DNA of 64,000 nt from Parvibaculum sp. (GCA_030645235.1 JAUSMV010000008.1:62001-126000); one strand, 5' to 3'; shown: positions 33,736-43,349, numbered from the stretch's first letter. Made by a program: numbers and translations. Notes: generated by a model from the letters alone, not told the origin.

Positions 33736-35409
33736 ATGACAATCGAGAGAGCATCGCTGCGTTGGAACGGCTGGGGTCCCGTCAATCAGGAGATTATGCT
33801 GCCCGACAACGCGCCGCAATGGGCCTGGATGGCGGAAGCCATCGGGCTGAAATCTCTGCCCGACACCAAAGCCAAACCACTTGCCGAAATCACAATGGCA
33901 CCGTGCCGCCTGAGCGAAACGATCCTTGAGCGATTGCGCAAAATCGCAGGCGCAGAGCAGGTCAAAACCGACAATTACGAGCGCGCCTTCCATGCGCGCG
34001 GCAAGTCCTATCATGATCTTCTTTATCTCCGCGCCGGCCTCCTCGACATGGCACCCGACGTTGTTGTCTATCCGCGCAATGCCGACGAAGTCCTCGACAT
34101 TGTGAAACTTGCGAGCGTCGAAGACATCACGCTCATCCCGTTCGGCGGCGGCTCGTCTGTCGTCGGCGGCACCAATGCGATGGCGAAGTCACTCGGCGGC
34201 GGCGTCATCACACTTGATACAACATTGATGACGCGCGTGATCCAGATCGACAAAATCGCGATGACCGCGACACTCGAAGCAGGCATCTATGGTCCGGCCC
34301 TCGAAGCCGCGCTGCAAAAACACGGCGTGACACTCGCGCATTATCCGCAGAGCTTTCAGTTCTCGACGCTGGGCGGCTGGATTGCCGCGCGCGGCGCAGG
34401 CCAGCAATCCAACCGCTATGGCAAAGCGGAGAAATGGCTGATCTCGGCAAAGCTCGCGACGCCCAAAGGCATGTGGACAACGGAATCAACGCCAGCCTCC
34501 GCCGCCGGTCCCAATCTCAATCAGCTTGTGGCAGGCTCCGAAGGCACGCTCGGCGTCATCTGCGAAGCGACCGTCAAAATCCATGAGATCCCAGCACGCA
34601 AAGATTATCGCGGCTATCTCTTCAAAGATTTCAAATCCGGCGTCGAAGCCGCACGCCGCATCAACCATGCGGAAATTCCCGTCGCCATGGTCCGCTTGTC
34701 AGACGCCAAGGAAACCTATTTCTTTCAGGCCTTCTCATCGACTTCGTCGCAGACAAGCCTCAAAGCAAAGCTCCAACGCGCCTATTTGAAATATCGCGGC
34801 TTTGGTGAAACCCCCTGCCTCATGCTGGTCGGTCACGAAGGCGATGATGACACCGTTGCCTGGGCGCAATCACGCACAGAAGCGATCTGCACCTCACTCG
34901 GCGCGATGAAGCTTGGCACGAGTGCCGGTCAACGCTGGTATCACGGCCGCTTCGGCTCGCCCTATTCGCGCGACCCGATGATGGATCACGGCATCGGCAT
35001 CGACACGCTCGAAACCTCGACGCGCTGGTCCAACATCGAGAACCTGCGCGAGAAAGTGGTCGCTGCCATTGAAGGCGCGATCAGCGCCAATGTTCCCCAT
35101 GTGGACGGACGCGGCATCGTCATGGCCCATGTCAGCCATTCCTATCCTGACGGTGCGAGCCTCTATTTCACCTTTGTTTTCCCCCGCCAGCTCGACCGCG
35201 AAGTCGCGCAATGGCAGGCGATCAAACGCGCAGCGTCGGACGCACTCTTGGAAAACAAAGGCACGATCAGCCACCATCACGGCGTCGGCGTCGATCACAC
35301 GCCATGGCTCAAAGAAGAAAAGGGCCAGATCGGTTTTGACCTTCTGAAAAAGATCAAAACCGAAATGGACCCCAAGGGCATTATGAATCCGGGGAAACTT
35401 TTAGGTTAG
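33736..35409 (+). CDS. FAD-linked oxidase of the alkyl-DHAP synthase (AGPS) type
   Basis: 557 residues. The vanillyl-alcohol-oxidase-type FAD domain includes VVVYPRNADEVLDIVKLA and LIPFGGGSSVVGGTNAM. The cap domain has PYSRDPMMDHGIGIDTLETS and RWYHGRFGSP, and the active-site HHH tract is at 513-515 (SHHHGVGVDHTPWL). All are hallmarks of alkylglycerone-phosphate synthase, which swaps an acyl group on DHAP for a fatty alcohol to form the ether bond. Short bacterial homologues can be lactate or glycolate oxidases, but the HHH tract and the GlpD/kinase context favour AGPS-like chemistry. ATG 33736 fits better than earlier in-frame starts. Confidence 0.85.
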   Translation: MTIERASLRWNGWGPVNQEIMLPDNAPQWAWMAEAIGLKSLPDTKAKPLAEITMAPCRLSETILERLRKIAGAEQVKTDNYERAFHARGKSYHDLLYLRAGLLDMAPDVVVYPRNADEVLDIVKLASVEDITLIPFGGGSSVVGGTNAMAKSLGGGVITLDTTLMTRVIQIDKIAMTATLEAGIYGPALEAALQKHGVTLAHYPQSFQFSTLGGWIAARGAGQQSNRYGKAEKWLISAKLATPKGMWTTESTPASAAGPNLNQLVAGSEGTLGVICEATVKIHEIPARKDYRGYLFKDFKSGVEAARRINHAEIPVAMVRLSDAKETYFFQAFSSTSSQTSLKAKLQRAYLKYRGFGETPCLMLVGHEGDDDTVAWAQSRTEAICTSLGAMKLGTSAGQRWYHGRFGSPYSRDPMMDHGIGIDTLETSTRWSNIENLREKVVAAIEGAISANVPHVDGRGIVMAHVSHSYPDGASLYFTFVFPRQLDREVAQWQAIKRAASDALLENKGTISHHHGVGVDHTPWLKEEKGQIGFDLLKKIKTEMDPKGIMNPGKLLG

Positions 35410-36989
35410 CCCGCATCCACGATCTTTCTGAGTTCCGCCTTGGCAATCTTTTCAAGCGTCGAACGCGGCAACTCAGCCACGATGCGCACATCACGCGGCA
35501 CTTTGAAATCCGCAAGTCCTTTGCGGCAGGCGGCCATCACCTGATCTTTGAGATCGGCAGGGGCCGCCGCCTCGCCGCCCGGCACGAGCAGAAAGACCAC
35601 GGGCACTTCATCAAGCATCTTGTCTTTGCGCGCAACGACGGCACATTCCTGAATGCCGGGAACGGTCATCACAACGCGTTCGATTTCCGACGCGGCGACG
35701 TTCTCGCCGCCGACTTTCAGCATGTCCTTGTCGCGGTCAGCAAAACGGATATAGCCATCTGCCAGCAACTGCACGCGGTCGCCCGTGATGAAGAAGCCTT
35801 TATCATCAAAGCTCGATTCAGTCGCTTCGGGATTGTTCAAATACTCTTTGAACAAAGAGAGACCCGGAATGCCGCGAATGAGCAACCCGCCAACCTCACC
35901 CACCGCTGTCGGTGTGCCATCATCATCCATAATCGCGATTTCATAGGCAGGCGCGGGCTTGCCGATGGACATGGCAGGCGCGGGCACATGCACGTCTGAG
36001 ACAATCCCGTGTGTGATCGTTTCCGTCATGCCCCACCAGCCGATGGTCTGCACGCGGAAATGCGCATCCGTCGGCAGAGAGGCAACGCCATTGCCCCAGA
36101 GACGATAAAAATGCTTCTCCGGCACCGGATGCTCGGCAAGTGCGCGCAGGCAGAACGGCACCATCGAGGACCATGTGCAGCGATGTTTAAGCGACACCGG
36201 CCAGAAGCGCGAGGCTGAAAAACGCGGCTGCACCACAATCGTCCCGCCGACCCAGAGCGTCGCAAGCACCGAATAGGACTGCGCATTGGTATGAAAGAGC
36301 GGCAGATAGACAAGATGCACATCGGCACCTGTCAACTCTTCATGCACCGCGCACATTTTAGCACCCCAAAGCGCATTGGCATGGGTCCAGACAACGCCTT
36401 TGGGCCGCGAAGTTGTGCCCGACGTATATTGCACACCGATATTGATGTCAGGCTCAGGTGCGCGCAGAGGCAAAGGTTCCGTCGCATAAAGAGAGGCAAA
36501 AGGTTCGGCTCCTTTCGGCAAGGCCGCCGATGCAGGCGTGCCGTTGTCGCTCTCCGTCACCACAAGCCACTTCAATCCTTTGCAGCTTGCCTGCACAAGC
36601 GCCGCAAATTTCGGCTGCGTGATCGCACCGACAGTGCCCGCATGGCTTGAGAAATAATCAAGCTCGTCGGCCACCGAGCGCGCATTAGTGGTGACAGCCA
36701 CTGCACCAAGATGCGCGCAGGCATACCAGGCAATGAGGCTCTCAGGGCAATTGTCGAGATGAACCAGCACACGCTCGCCCGCTTTGACGCCGCGCGCCTT
36801 GAGACCGGCGGCAACCTGCGCGGTCTCACGCGCAAATTGCGCATAGGTCCATGTCCGCCCCTCGCCCTCAAACGGTTCCCAGATCATAAAGGGATGATCG
36901 GGCCGCGCCTTGGCATGTGTGTCGAGCAAATGCGGAATATCGAAACCGGAAAAGGGATGAACCACGGGATTGAGAAGCTTGGGCCTCAT
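35406..36989 (-). CDS. AMP-forming acyl-CoA synthetase
   Basis: 527 residues, ANL superfamily. The P-loop motif is VQYTSGTTSRPKGVVWTHAN; a later GWWGMTETITHG holds the adenylate-binding Thr-Glu pair. The hinge and C-terminal domain carry GDRVQLLADGYIRFADRDKD, MLKVGGENVAASEIE and a final Lys in STLEKIAKAELR, which is the thioesterification lysine. It activates a carboxylic acid to its CoA thioester. Its start overlaps the HSL-type esterase stop by 4 bases (ATGA), so an ester-derived acid may be its substrate. It converges with, and overlaps by 4 bases, the AGPS-type gene. Confidence 0.93.
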   Translation of the reverse strand: MRPKLLNPVVHPFSGFDIPHLLDTHAKARPDHPFMIWEPFEGEGRTWTYAQFARETAQVAAGLKARGVKAGERVLVHLDNCPESLIAWYACAHLGAVAVTTNARSVADELDYFSSHAGTVGAITQPKFAALVQASCKGLKWLVVTESDNGTPASAALPKGAEPFASLYATEPLPLRAPEPDINIGVQYTSGTTSRPKGVVWTHANALWGAKMCAVHEELTGADVHLVYLPLFHTNAQSYSVLATLWVGGTIVVQPRFSASRFWPVSLKHRCTWSSMVPFCLRALAEHPVPEKHFYRLWGNGVASLPTDAHFRVQTIGWWGMTETITHGIVSDVHVPAPAMSIGKPAPAYEIAIMDDDGTPTAVGEVGGLLIRGIPGLSLFKEYLNNPEATESSFDDKGFFITGDRVQLLADGYIRFADRDKDMLKVGGENVAASEIERVVMTVPGIQECAVVARKDKMLDEVPVVFLLVPGGEAAAPADLKDQVMAACRKGLADFKVPRDVRIVAELPRSTLEKIAKAELRKIVDAG

Positions 36990-37921
36990 TTAAGCGCCTC
37001 TTTCAGCGCCTTCGCCGCCGCCTTCACAGCTTCGCGACCCACATCAAACGCCGCCTGCAAATTGAAGAAGCCGTGGATCATGCCATCGTAATTCACATGC
37101 ACCGTGTCAACGCCAGCCGCCTTCAGCGCGTCGGCATAGGCACGACCCTCATCGCGCAAAGGATCAAAGCCCGCCGTCACCACATAAGCCTTGGGCAATC
37201 CAGCAAGCGAGGCGGCTTTCAGGGGCGCGATGCGCGGATCGTTGCGATCAGCGCCTTTGAGGTAATGATCGAAAAACCAGATCATGCCGTCGCGTTCCAG
37301 AAAATATCCGCTCGCATTGGCCGTGTAGGAGGCAGTGTCGATATTCGTGTCGGCGACGGGATAGATCAGAAGCTGGAAGGAAATCTTCGGGCCTTTTTCA
37401 GCTTTGGCAATCTGCGAAACAACAGCGGCGAGATTGCCGCCTGCGCTGTCGCCCGACACCGCAATGCGCGTCACATCCGCCCCGATCGACGCCCCGTTGG
37501 CCGCGACCCATTTCACCGCCGCATAGCAATCATCAACGGCGGCAGGAAACACATGTTCAGGGGCGAGCCGATAATCCACCGCCACGACTTTGCAGCCCGC
37601 CTCATTGGCAAATGAGCGGCAAAGCGCATCATGCGTTTCAAGATCGCCGATCACCCAACCGCCGCCATGGAAATAAACAAGCACCGGCAGAGTGCCGCTG
37701 CCGGCGGCGACCGGCGTGTAAATCCGCACAGGGATCTCGCCTGCGGGTCCGGGAATCGTCCGGTCCTCGACAGAACCGATCGGCACGCCCTGCGCGTCAA
37801 ACGCAGCAGCAAGCCCGCGATACATTTCGCGACCCTCCGCGACCGGCAGATCGATAATCCGCGGTCCCGGATTTGCGGCCATGCCGTCGAGCAATGCTTT
37901 GACTTGCGGATCCAGCGCCAT
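36986..37921 (-). CDS. HSL-type alpha/beta hydrolase (esterase family IV)
   Basis: 311 residues. The family IV oxyanion motif HGGGWVIGD, nucleophile GDSAGGN, acid in a later DPLRDEG and His in YDGMIHGFF are all present, so it should be an active esterase. N-terminal cap region: PVRIYTPVAAGSGTLPVLVY. A strong site (GGGAG) lies before the ATG. The downstream ligase overlaps its stop, which suggests an ester is cleaved and the freed acid activated to a CoA thioester. Confidence 0.93.
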   Translation of the reverse strand: MALDPQVKALLDGMAANPGPRIIDLPVAEGREMYRGLAAAFDAQGVPIGSVEDRTIPGPAGEIPVRIYTPVAAGSGTLPVLVYFHGGGWVIGDLETHDALCRSFANEAGCKVVAVDYRLAPEHVFPAAVDDCYAAVKWVAANGASIGADVTRIAVSGDSAGGNLAAVVSQIAKAEKGPKISFQLLIYPVADTNIDTASYTANASGYFLERDGMIWFFDHYLKGADRNDPRIAPLKAASLAGLPKAYVVTAGFDPLRDEGRAYADALKAAGVDTVHVNYDGMIHGFFNLQAAFDVGREAVKAAAKALKEALK

Positions 37922-38000
37922 TTTTCTCTCCCTGATATTGATCTTCTTTGGCGGGAGTATGGAGGGGCGGACACTGGATCGCCAAGCGAAATGCCAAAGG

Positions 38001-38036
38001 AAAACGCCCCATTGAACTTCCGTTCAAATGGGGCGC
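38001..38036 (-). terminator. Intrinsic terminator after the small gene at 38069
   Basis: On the minus strand CGCCCCATTTGAAC and GTTCAATGGGGCG form a long stem with one extra base and a GGAA loop, followed by TTTT. It lies 33 bases past the stop of the 82-residue gene and before the start of the HSL-type esterase, so it separates the two. Confidence 0.88.
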
Positions 38037-38068
38037 TGTCATCAGGTGACGTTGCGTCAGACGAAAAT

Positions 38069-38317
38069 TTAGTGCAATGCGTGACCGGCCATCGAACGGC
38101 GGCCTTCAACCATGTCAAGCACGACGCCACGGAGTGAACGCCATGCATTCGCGCGCAACTCTTCGCCGATCAGTTCAAGTTCGCTGACTGCCGTATCGGC
38201 ATATTGGATCGCTTTGCGTCCATGTGTATCGACCATATAGGCGGCGAGCAGGTTGAGTTCATGTTCGGTCATCATGGGCTGATGCGTCTCCGGCAAGAGT
38301 GGGTCTGACACCACCAT
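38069..38317 (-). CDS. Small hypothetical protein
   Basis: 82 residues, or 68 from the second in-frame ATG (MTEHELNLLAAYMVDTHGRK). It is helical, with LNLLAAYMVDTHGRKAIQYA and a C-terminal GVVLDMVEGRRSMAGHALH. No family is recognised with certainty. The clean terminator directly after it supports that it is expressed as a monocistronic gene. Starts at 38317, 38275 and 38272 are all possible, since none has a strong ribosome-binding site. Confidence 0.6.
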   Translation of the reverse strand: MVVSDPLLPETHQPMMTEHELNLLAAYMVDTHGRKAIQYADTAVSELELIGEELRANAWRSLRGVVLDMVEGRRSMAGHALH

Positions 38318-38446
38318 CGCAACGCCCGTGCCACGTTAAGAGATTCACTTAACGTAGAAAAATCAAAGACTTAAAGTGGCCGGGCCGCAGCCCGCCCGCC
38401 CCACCTCATTGCCGGGCGGCAAGCTTTGCCGGATACCAGCGGCTCA

Positions 38447-39175
38447 CTAGGGCTCATTATGGGTCCGCACATCGACCTCGAAACTCCAGGCCGCGCGGCG
38501 CTGCCCGTGAAGCATCAGATAAATCTCGGCAATGCCCTCAATATTGATGAGGCGTCCCTCCGCCGCCCGCGCCTTGGCATAATCCGGCACCATCGTCTTG
38601 AGCTTCTCGCCTTCAATGCCGCCGTCGATCACGACATGACCGACATGAATGCCCTTGGGGCCCAGCTCCTTCGCCGCACTCTGCGCAAGATTGCGGAGCG
38701 CGCCCTTGGCCGATGAAAAAGCTGCAAAGCCCGCGCGTCCCCGCATGCTTGACGACGCGCCGGTGAAAATAAGCGATCCGGCTTCGCGCGGCAGCAAATG
38801 TTTCGCCGCTTCCCGCGCAAAGAGAAACGCGCCGAAAGTGCAGACGCGCCAGCACTTTTCGAAATAATCGGCCTCCATGCCCTCAATGCCGCCCGGCATG
38901 TTGTTGCCCGCATTGTAGATCGCGAGATCAACCGGACCCTTAGCCTCGGCATCTGCAAATAATTTGATGATGTCGGCTTCCTCTGTCGCATCGCACTGAA
39001 CCGGCGTTGCCTGTCCGCCATCCGCTTTGATCGCGTCGGCAACAGAGGCGACTTTCGCCAGCGTCCGCCCCGCGACGAAAACATGGAAGCCCTTTGCGCC
39101 CGCCTGCTTTGAAAGCACCGCGCCCAGACCCTCATGCGGGCCGACGCCTAAGATGATTGCTGTCTTGATGGTCAT
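38447..39175 (-). CDS. SDR-family protein with Phe in place of the catalytic Tyr
   Basis: 242 residues of SDR fold. The cofactor loop is unusual (ILGVGPHEGLGAV instead of TGxxxGIG), and the NAG motif is present as YNAGNN. Where the catalytic YxxxK should stand it has FSSAK at 153-157, after TGASSSMRGRAGF. Related proteobacterial SDR proteins with AAFxSAK exist, so this may be a family-wide feature and not a recent mutation. Substrate and direction are unknown; loss of the Tyr may mean a binding or isomerase-type role. A strong site (GGGAGG) lies before the ATG. Confidence 0.85.
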   Translation of the reverse strand: MTIKTAIILGVGPHEGLGAVLSKQAGAKGFHVFVAGRTLAKVASVADAIKADGGQATPVQCDATEEADIIKLFADAEAKGPVDLAIYNAGNNMPGGIEGMEADYFEKCWRVCTFGAFLFAREAAKHLLPREAGSLIFTGASSSMRGRAGFAAFSSAKGALRNLAQSAAKELGPKGIHVGHVVIDGGIEGEKLKTMVPDYAKARAAEGRLINIEGIAEIYLMLHGQRRAAWSFEVDVRTHNEP

Positions 39176-39253
39176 GGTTTCAGCCTCCCGCTATTCAATA
39201 CCGGAAAGCATATGGGTTAGTTCTAATAAAGAACCAACTGTTTTTTGAAAAAA

Positions 39254-39799
39254 TCAGCCCGAAAAACCACCCGCCGCCAGAAACTCAAGTTCATCAGGCG
39301 TCGAAACCCGCCCCAAAACTTCATTGCGATGAGGAAAGCGGCCGAACCGACGAATGATATCGATATGTTCCTCAGCCGATTTCATCACCTCCGGCTGGCC
39401 AAGGGCGGCGAAAAGCGGCAACCCCTCCTCATGATCCGCCAGCACTTCTGAATGCATAAGCGGCATGTAGATCCAGTTGCGTACCGTCACAGGCAGTTCA
39501 ACGTCGAAACGGCGCTTCATCGCCTCGCGCATGACAGACATTGCTTTGGCGTCCTGCGTCCAGGCGCGATGATCATGGCGATAGAGATTGCGTGAAAACT
39601 GATCGAGCACAATGACAAGTGCCAGCGCGCCTGCAGGCTCACTCAGCCAATCATCGAGCCTGCCTGCAACGGCATCATTCAATGTCCCGGCAAACCGGCG
39701 CCTGATCTCATCATCAAAGGCGTCGGACTTTTTCCACCACTTCTCCCATCCGGCCGCAAACCAGAAGTCAAGAACATCGCGCGGCCGGACAGAAGACAT
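39254..39799 (-). CDS. DUF924 family protein
   Basis: 181 residues from ATG 39799. The opening RDVLDFWFAAGWEKWWKKSD and the middle LVIVLDQFSRNLYRHDHRAW, MPLMHSEVLADHEEGLPL and FGRFPHRNEVLGR segments are the standard DUF924 signature. The family is helical, TPR-like and of unknown function, found widely in proteobacteria and eukaryotes. It begins 2 bases after the stop of the feruloyl-CoA-synthase-like gene, which indicates coupled translation. Confidence 0.9.
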   Translation of the reverse strand: MSSVRPRDVLDFWFAAGWEKWWKKSDAFDDEIRRRFAGTLNDAVAGRLDDWLSEPAGALALVIVLDQFSRNLYRHDHRAWTQDAKAMSVMREAMKRRFDVELPVTVRNWIYMPLMHSEVLADHEEGLPLFAALGQPEVMKSAEEHIDIIRRFGRFPHRNEVLGRVSTPDELEFLAAGGFSG

Positions 39800-39801
39800 G
39801 A

Positions 39802-41667
39802 TCAAACGACGATCACGTCAGCGGGCGGTGTCGCTTCATAAAGACGATCGACAAGATGCGCGCGGCGCTCAAGCGTGGCGCGCTGATTGACATAACCTTT
39901 GTCCGTCATTTCATGCCCGTCAATCGACGGCGGCTCGGTCATCAGAATGATGCGCTCGATGCGCGTTGACGATCCGCCACCGGCTTTGTTGTGTTTCGTC
40001 AGATGATCGCGCAAATGCGCCACCACTTTCGGATGCGCCACAATCTCATCAACACTTGCTGTTGCAGGCAGACCCGCCACAGCGCGCGCGGCTTCCACAT
40101 TGGGCCATGCGAGCAGCGCAATGAACGGCTTGTCCAACCCGCAGACCACAGCATCCTGCATCAGCGGCGTGCAGGCGGCCACCACATCGGCACGCAATGT
40201 GCCGGTCGAGACCCATGTGCCCGACGAAAGTTTGAAATCTTCCGTCACGCGGCCGTCGAACACGAGACCTTCTTCGGGACGATCAGGGTCGAGAAATTTC
40301 GCGGCGTCGCCGAGCGAATAGTAACCTTCCTCGTCAAACGCCTCCGCCGTCTTCTTCGGATCATTCAAATAGCCCGGCGTCACGGTCGGCCCTTTGACGC
40401 GCACTTCGAGCTTCGTACCATTGGGCACGAGCTTCAGCGTGATGCCCGGCAGCGGCAAGCCGATCAAGCCGACGCGCTCGGTGATCCAATGCACAACCGT
40501 AATGCCCTGCGTCTCCGTCGCGCCATACATGGTGGTCAGCGGAATGCGATGGCCGGTTTCCGCAATCGCCAGCGCCTGCATCCGGTCATAAATATCGCTT
40601 GAGAGGGTCGCGCCGCCATAGCCCATATATTCGAGCTTGGCGAAGAAGCAACGACGCAGTTCAGGGTCTTTTTCCATCGCATCAGCGAGCATGGCAAAAG
40701 CAACAGGAGCTGAACCGAAGACGCGCGGACTGACGTCATAAAGATTTTTGATCGTCTCACCGAACAAAGCGGGGATCGGCTTGCCATTATCAAGATGCAC
40801 CGTGCCGCCCGCATTGATATTGCCGTTAAAGGCAATGTTACCAGCCGAAATATGGTTCCACGGCATCCAGTCAAGGCTTTGCGGCACATCTTCAGGATCG
40901 GCCTCTTCCGTGCGCAGCGCCTCTTGAGCGGCGACCAACGCCATCATCATGCGATGCGTCTGGAGCGCGCCTTTCGGCATGCCGGTTGAACCCGACGTGA
41001 AAAGATATTTCGCCACCGTATCATGTGTGATCGCATCCATCGAGCGGGCGACATCTTGACTAATCGGTGTCTTGATGAGGTCGGCATAGTTGATTGTCTT
41101 GCGGCCTTCGACTGTGCCTTCAACCGTCACAACTTCCACATCGTCCGGCATCACTGTCGTGATGGCACGCGCGAACACCGCCGCCTTGTCGGCAAACACC
41201 ATTTTCGGTTTTGCCAGAGCCACAACATGACGGAGCTTGGCAAAATCAGCACTCATAATCGAATAAGGCACGCTGACAGGTGCGACAGGCACACCGGCCT
41301 TCATCGCGCCAAGCATCATCACCGCATGGGCAATAGAGTTGCTCGACAGGATCATCAGCGGCGTCGTCTGATCAAGCCCGCGCGCAAGCAGCGCCGACGC
41401 GACTGCGGCTGACGCGCGCGCCGCTTCGCCGTAAGTGATGTAGGACCACTCACCCTTGGCATCACGCTCGCCGATAAAATGACGATTGGGATAGAGCGCC
41501 GCTTTCTCATCCAGCAGATGCACCGTCGAGCGTTTCATCTCACCCAACGGATAATCCGACGCCACATAGATGGTGCCGTCATCCTTGCGCGTCACTGTGA
41601 TCTTCGGCGCTTTCTGTTTCAGCGGCTTGAACGGCGGCAGCGTTTCTTTTTCAACAGGACGGCTCAT
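39802..41667 (-). CDS. Feruloyl-CoA synthase-like AMP-forming ligase
   Basis: 621 residues. The ANL core has P-loop YLFTSGSTGMPKGALQTHRM and a later TTMYGATETQGITV with the adenylate-binding Thr-Glu pair. Overall length and features (a long C-terminal region with STGTLRADVVAACTPLMQDA) match the FerA group that activates ferulate and other aromatic or long side-chain acids. The substrate is a guess from family. The start has GAGGAAA 5 bases upstream. It is the first gene of a pair with DUF924 and runs parallel to the second ligase. Confidence 0.88.
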   Translation of the reverse strand: MSRPVEKETLPPFKPLKQKAPKITVTRKDDGTIYVASDYPLGEMKRSTVHLLDEKAALYPNRHFIGERDAKGEWSYITYGEAARASAAVASALLARGLDQTTPLMILSSNSIAHAVMMLGAMKAGVPVAPVSVPYSIMSADFAKLRHVVALAKPKMVFADKAAVFARAITTVMPDDVEVVTVEGTVEGRKTINYADLIKTPISQDVARSMDAITHDTVAKYLFTSGSTGMPKGALQTHRMMMALVAAQEALRTEEADPEDVPQSLDWMPWNHISAGNIAFNGNINAGGTVHLDNGKPIPALFGETIKNLYDVSPRVFGSAPVAFAMLADAMEKDPELRRCFFAKLEYMGYGGATLSSDIYDRMQALAIAETGHRIPLTTMYGATETQGITVVHWITERVGLIGLPLPGITLKLVPNGTKLEVRVKGPTVTPGYLNDPKKTAEAFDEEGYYSLGDAAKFLDPDRPEEGLVFDGRVTEDFKLSSGTWVSTGTLRADVVAACTPLMQDAVVCGLDKPFIALLAWPNVEAARAVAGLPATASVDEIVAHPKVVAHLRDHLTKHNKAGGGSSTRIERIILMTEPPSIDGHEMTDKGYVNQRATLERRAHLVDRLYEATPPADVIVV

Positions 41668-41777
41668 GAAAGTTTCCTCATATCGATTTTAAAAATATCG
41701 TTGCCGGACCTGACCCCGCAATCCGGAGCCAAGCCCAGTGAATTTCTTTTCTCTGTATCCCCGATCAGGCCGGAGAA

Positions 41778-43349
41778 TTAGTTGACCATCCGGCCGCGGC
41801 CTTCCCAGAAGGGCGCGCGCAATTCACGGCGCAAAATCTTGCCCGACGGGTTGCGCGGCAGCGCGGCAACAAAATCAATCGCCTTGGGCACCTTGAAGCC
41901 CGCAATGCGCGTCTTGGCAAAAGCGATAATGTCAGCAGCCGTTGCACTCGCGCCGGGCTTCAGCACGACGCAGGCGCGCACCGCCTCGCCCCACTTCTCG
42001 TCCGGCACGCCGATCACAGCAACGTCGGCAACAGCGGGATGACCGAACAGCGCGTTTTCAACTTCGGCGGGATAAACATTCTCGCCGCCCGACACGATCA
42101 TGTCTTTGACGCGGTCGTGAATATAGAGATAGCCGTCGGCGTCGAAATAGCCCGCATCGCCTGAGGCGAACCAACCCTCGCCGTTGATCGAATCCTTCGT
42201 CGCTTCCGGCTTGTTCCAATAGGCCTTCATCAGCGTCGGGCCCTTGATCATGATTTCACCGACCGCGCCTTGCGCCACGGGCTTGCCGTTTTCATCGACA
42301 ACACGGATGTCCATCCCCGGATTGACGATACCGCAGGAGCGCAGCTTGCCGAGCTTCGGGTCATGCGCCTCGGGCGGCAGATGCGTCGCCGAACCTGTGG
42401 TTTCCGTCAGACCATAAAGCTGCACGAAATCGCACCCGAACGTGTCCTGCGCCTGACGCAGCACATCTTCGGCAATGGGCGAGGCACCATAGAGAATTTG
42501 CCGGATGGATTTGACATTGGTGGTCTTGATCGCGGGCTGCTGCAACAGAAACAAAATCACCGCAGGCACCATGAAAGCGATGTTGATCTTCTCGCTCTCA
42601 ATGAGCTTGAGGATCACCGCCGGATCAACGTCTTTGAGAATAATATTCTTCGTACCGTGTGTGTTGCCGATCAAACCGATATTGACGCCCGCAACATGGA
42701 ACAAAGGCATGCAGACAAGGCAGACTTCACCGACTTTCCAATCGGCCCAGCCGGAATCTGCGCTGCCTTCAAAAATACCGATATAATTGCGGTTGGTGAG
42801 CTGCACGCCTTTGGGGTGGCCCGTCGTGCCGCTCGTATAAAGCTGGATCACATCATCATCGAGATCGGCCGGCAGCATCGGGTCTGTCGCAGGCGAGGCC
42901 GCGCGCCAGTCATCAAACGAAATCCATGTCGGATGACCGCCATCAAGCGCGATCACACGGCGGACACTGGGGCACTCTGCGAGCACCTGTGCCACCACAT
43001 CGTAAAATTCCGCACCGACAAACAGAAGCTGCGTCTTGGCATCGTTGAGCACATAGGCCACTTCGGGCGGCGCGAGGCGCCAGTTGACACCGACGACAAC
43101 GGCCTTGGCCTTGAAGGCGCCATAGAGCATTTCAAAATAGCGGTCCGAGCTTTTACCGATAAAGCCGATACGGGCGTCGGGTTTGATACCTTCCTTGATC
43201 AGACTTTGCGCCACCTGGCTCGCGCGCGCATCAAGCTCGGCATAGGTCGTGGAGCGGCCTTCAAAGACCTGCGCAATATTCGCGCCATTGGCCCGCGCCT
43301 GATAGCGCGTGATGTCGGCGACCGATTTGATGTGCTCGCGGTTGAACAT
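41778..43349 (-). CDS. AMP-forming acyl-CoA synthetase
   Basis: 523 residues. ANL P-loop IQLYTSGTTGHPKGVQLTNR, adenylate-binding VQLYGLTETTGSATHL, C-terminal hinge GDAGYFDADGYLYIHDRVKD and IVSGGENVYPAEVE, and the final catalytic Lys in NPSGKILRREL. All are intact, so it should activate a fatty or other carboxylic acid. A strong site (GGGGAGGGG) lies before the ATG. It is divergent, with about 180 bases between, from the CMD operon at 43528 and may supply acyl-CoA to it. That link is inference. Confidence 0.93.
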   Translation of the reverse strand: MFNREHIKSVADITRYQARANGANIAQVFEGRSTTYAELDARASQVAQSLIKEGIKPDARIGFIGKSSDRYFEMLYGAFKAKAVVVGVNWRLAPPEVAYVLNDAKTQLLFVGAEFYDVVAQVLAECPSVRRVIALDGGHPTWISFDDWRAASPATDPMLPADLDDDVIQLYTSGTTGHPKGVQLTNRNYIGIFEGSADSGWADWKVGEVCLVCMPLFHVAGVNIGLIGNTHGTKNIILKDVDPAVILKLIESEKINIAFMVPAVILFLLQQPAIKTTNVKSIRQILYGASPIAEDVLRQAQDTFGCDFVQLYGLTETTGSATHLPPEAHDPKLGKLRSCGIVNPGMDIRVVDENGKPVAQGAVGEIMIKGPTLMKAYWNKPEATKDSINGEGWFASGDAGYFDADGYLYIHDRVKDMIVSGGENVYPAEVENALFGHPAVADVAVIGVPDEKWGEAVRACVVLKPGASATAADIIAFAKTRIAGFKVPKAIDFVAALPRNPSGKILRRELRAPFWEGRGRMVN

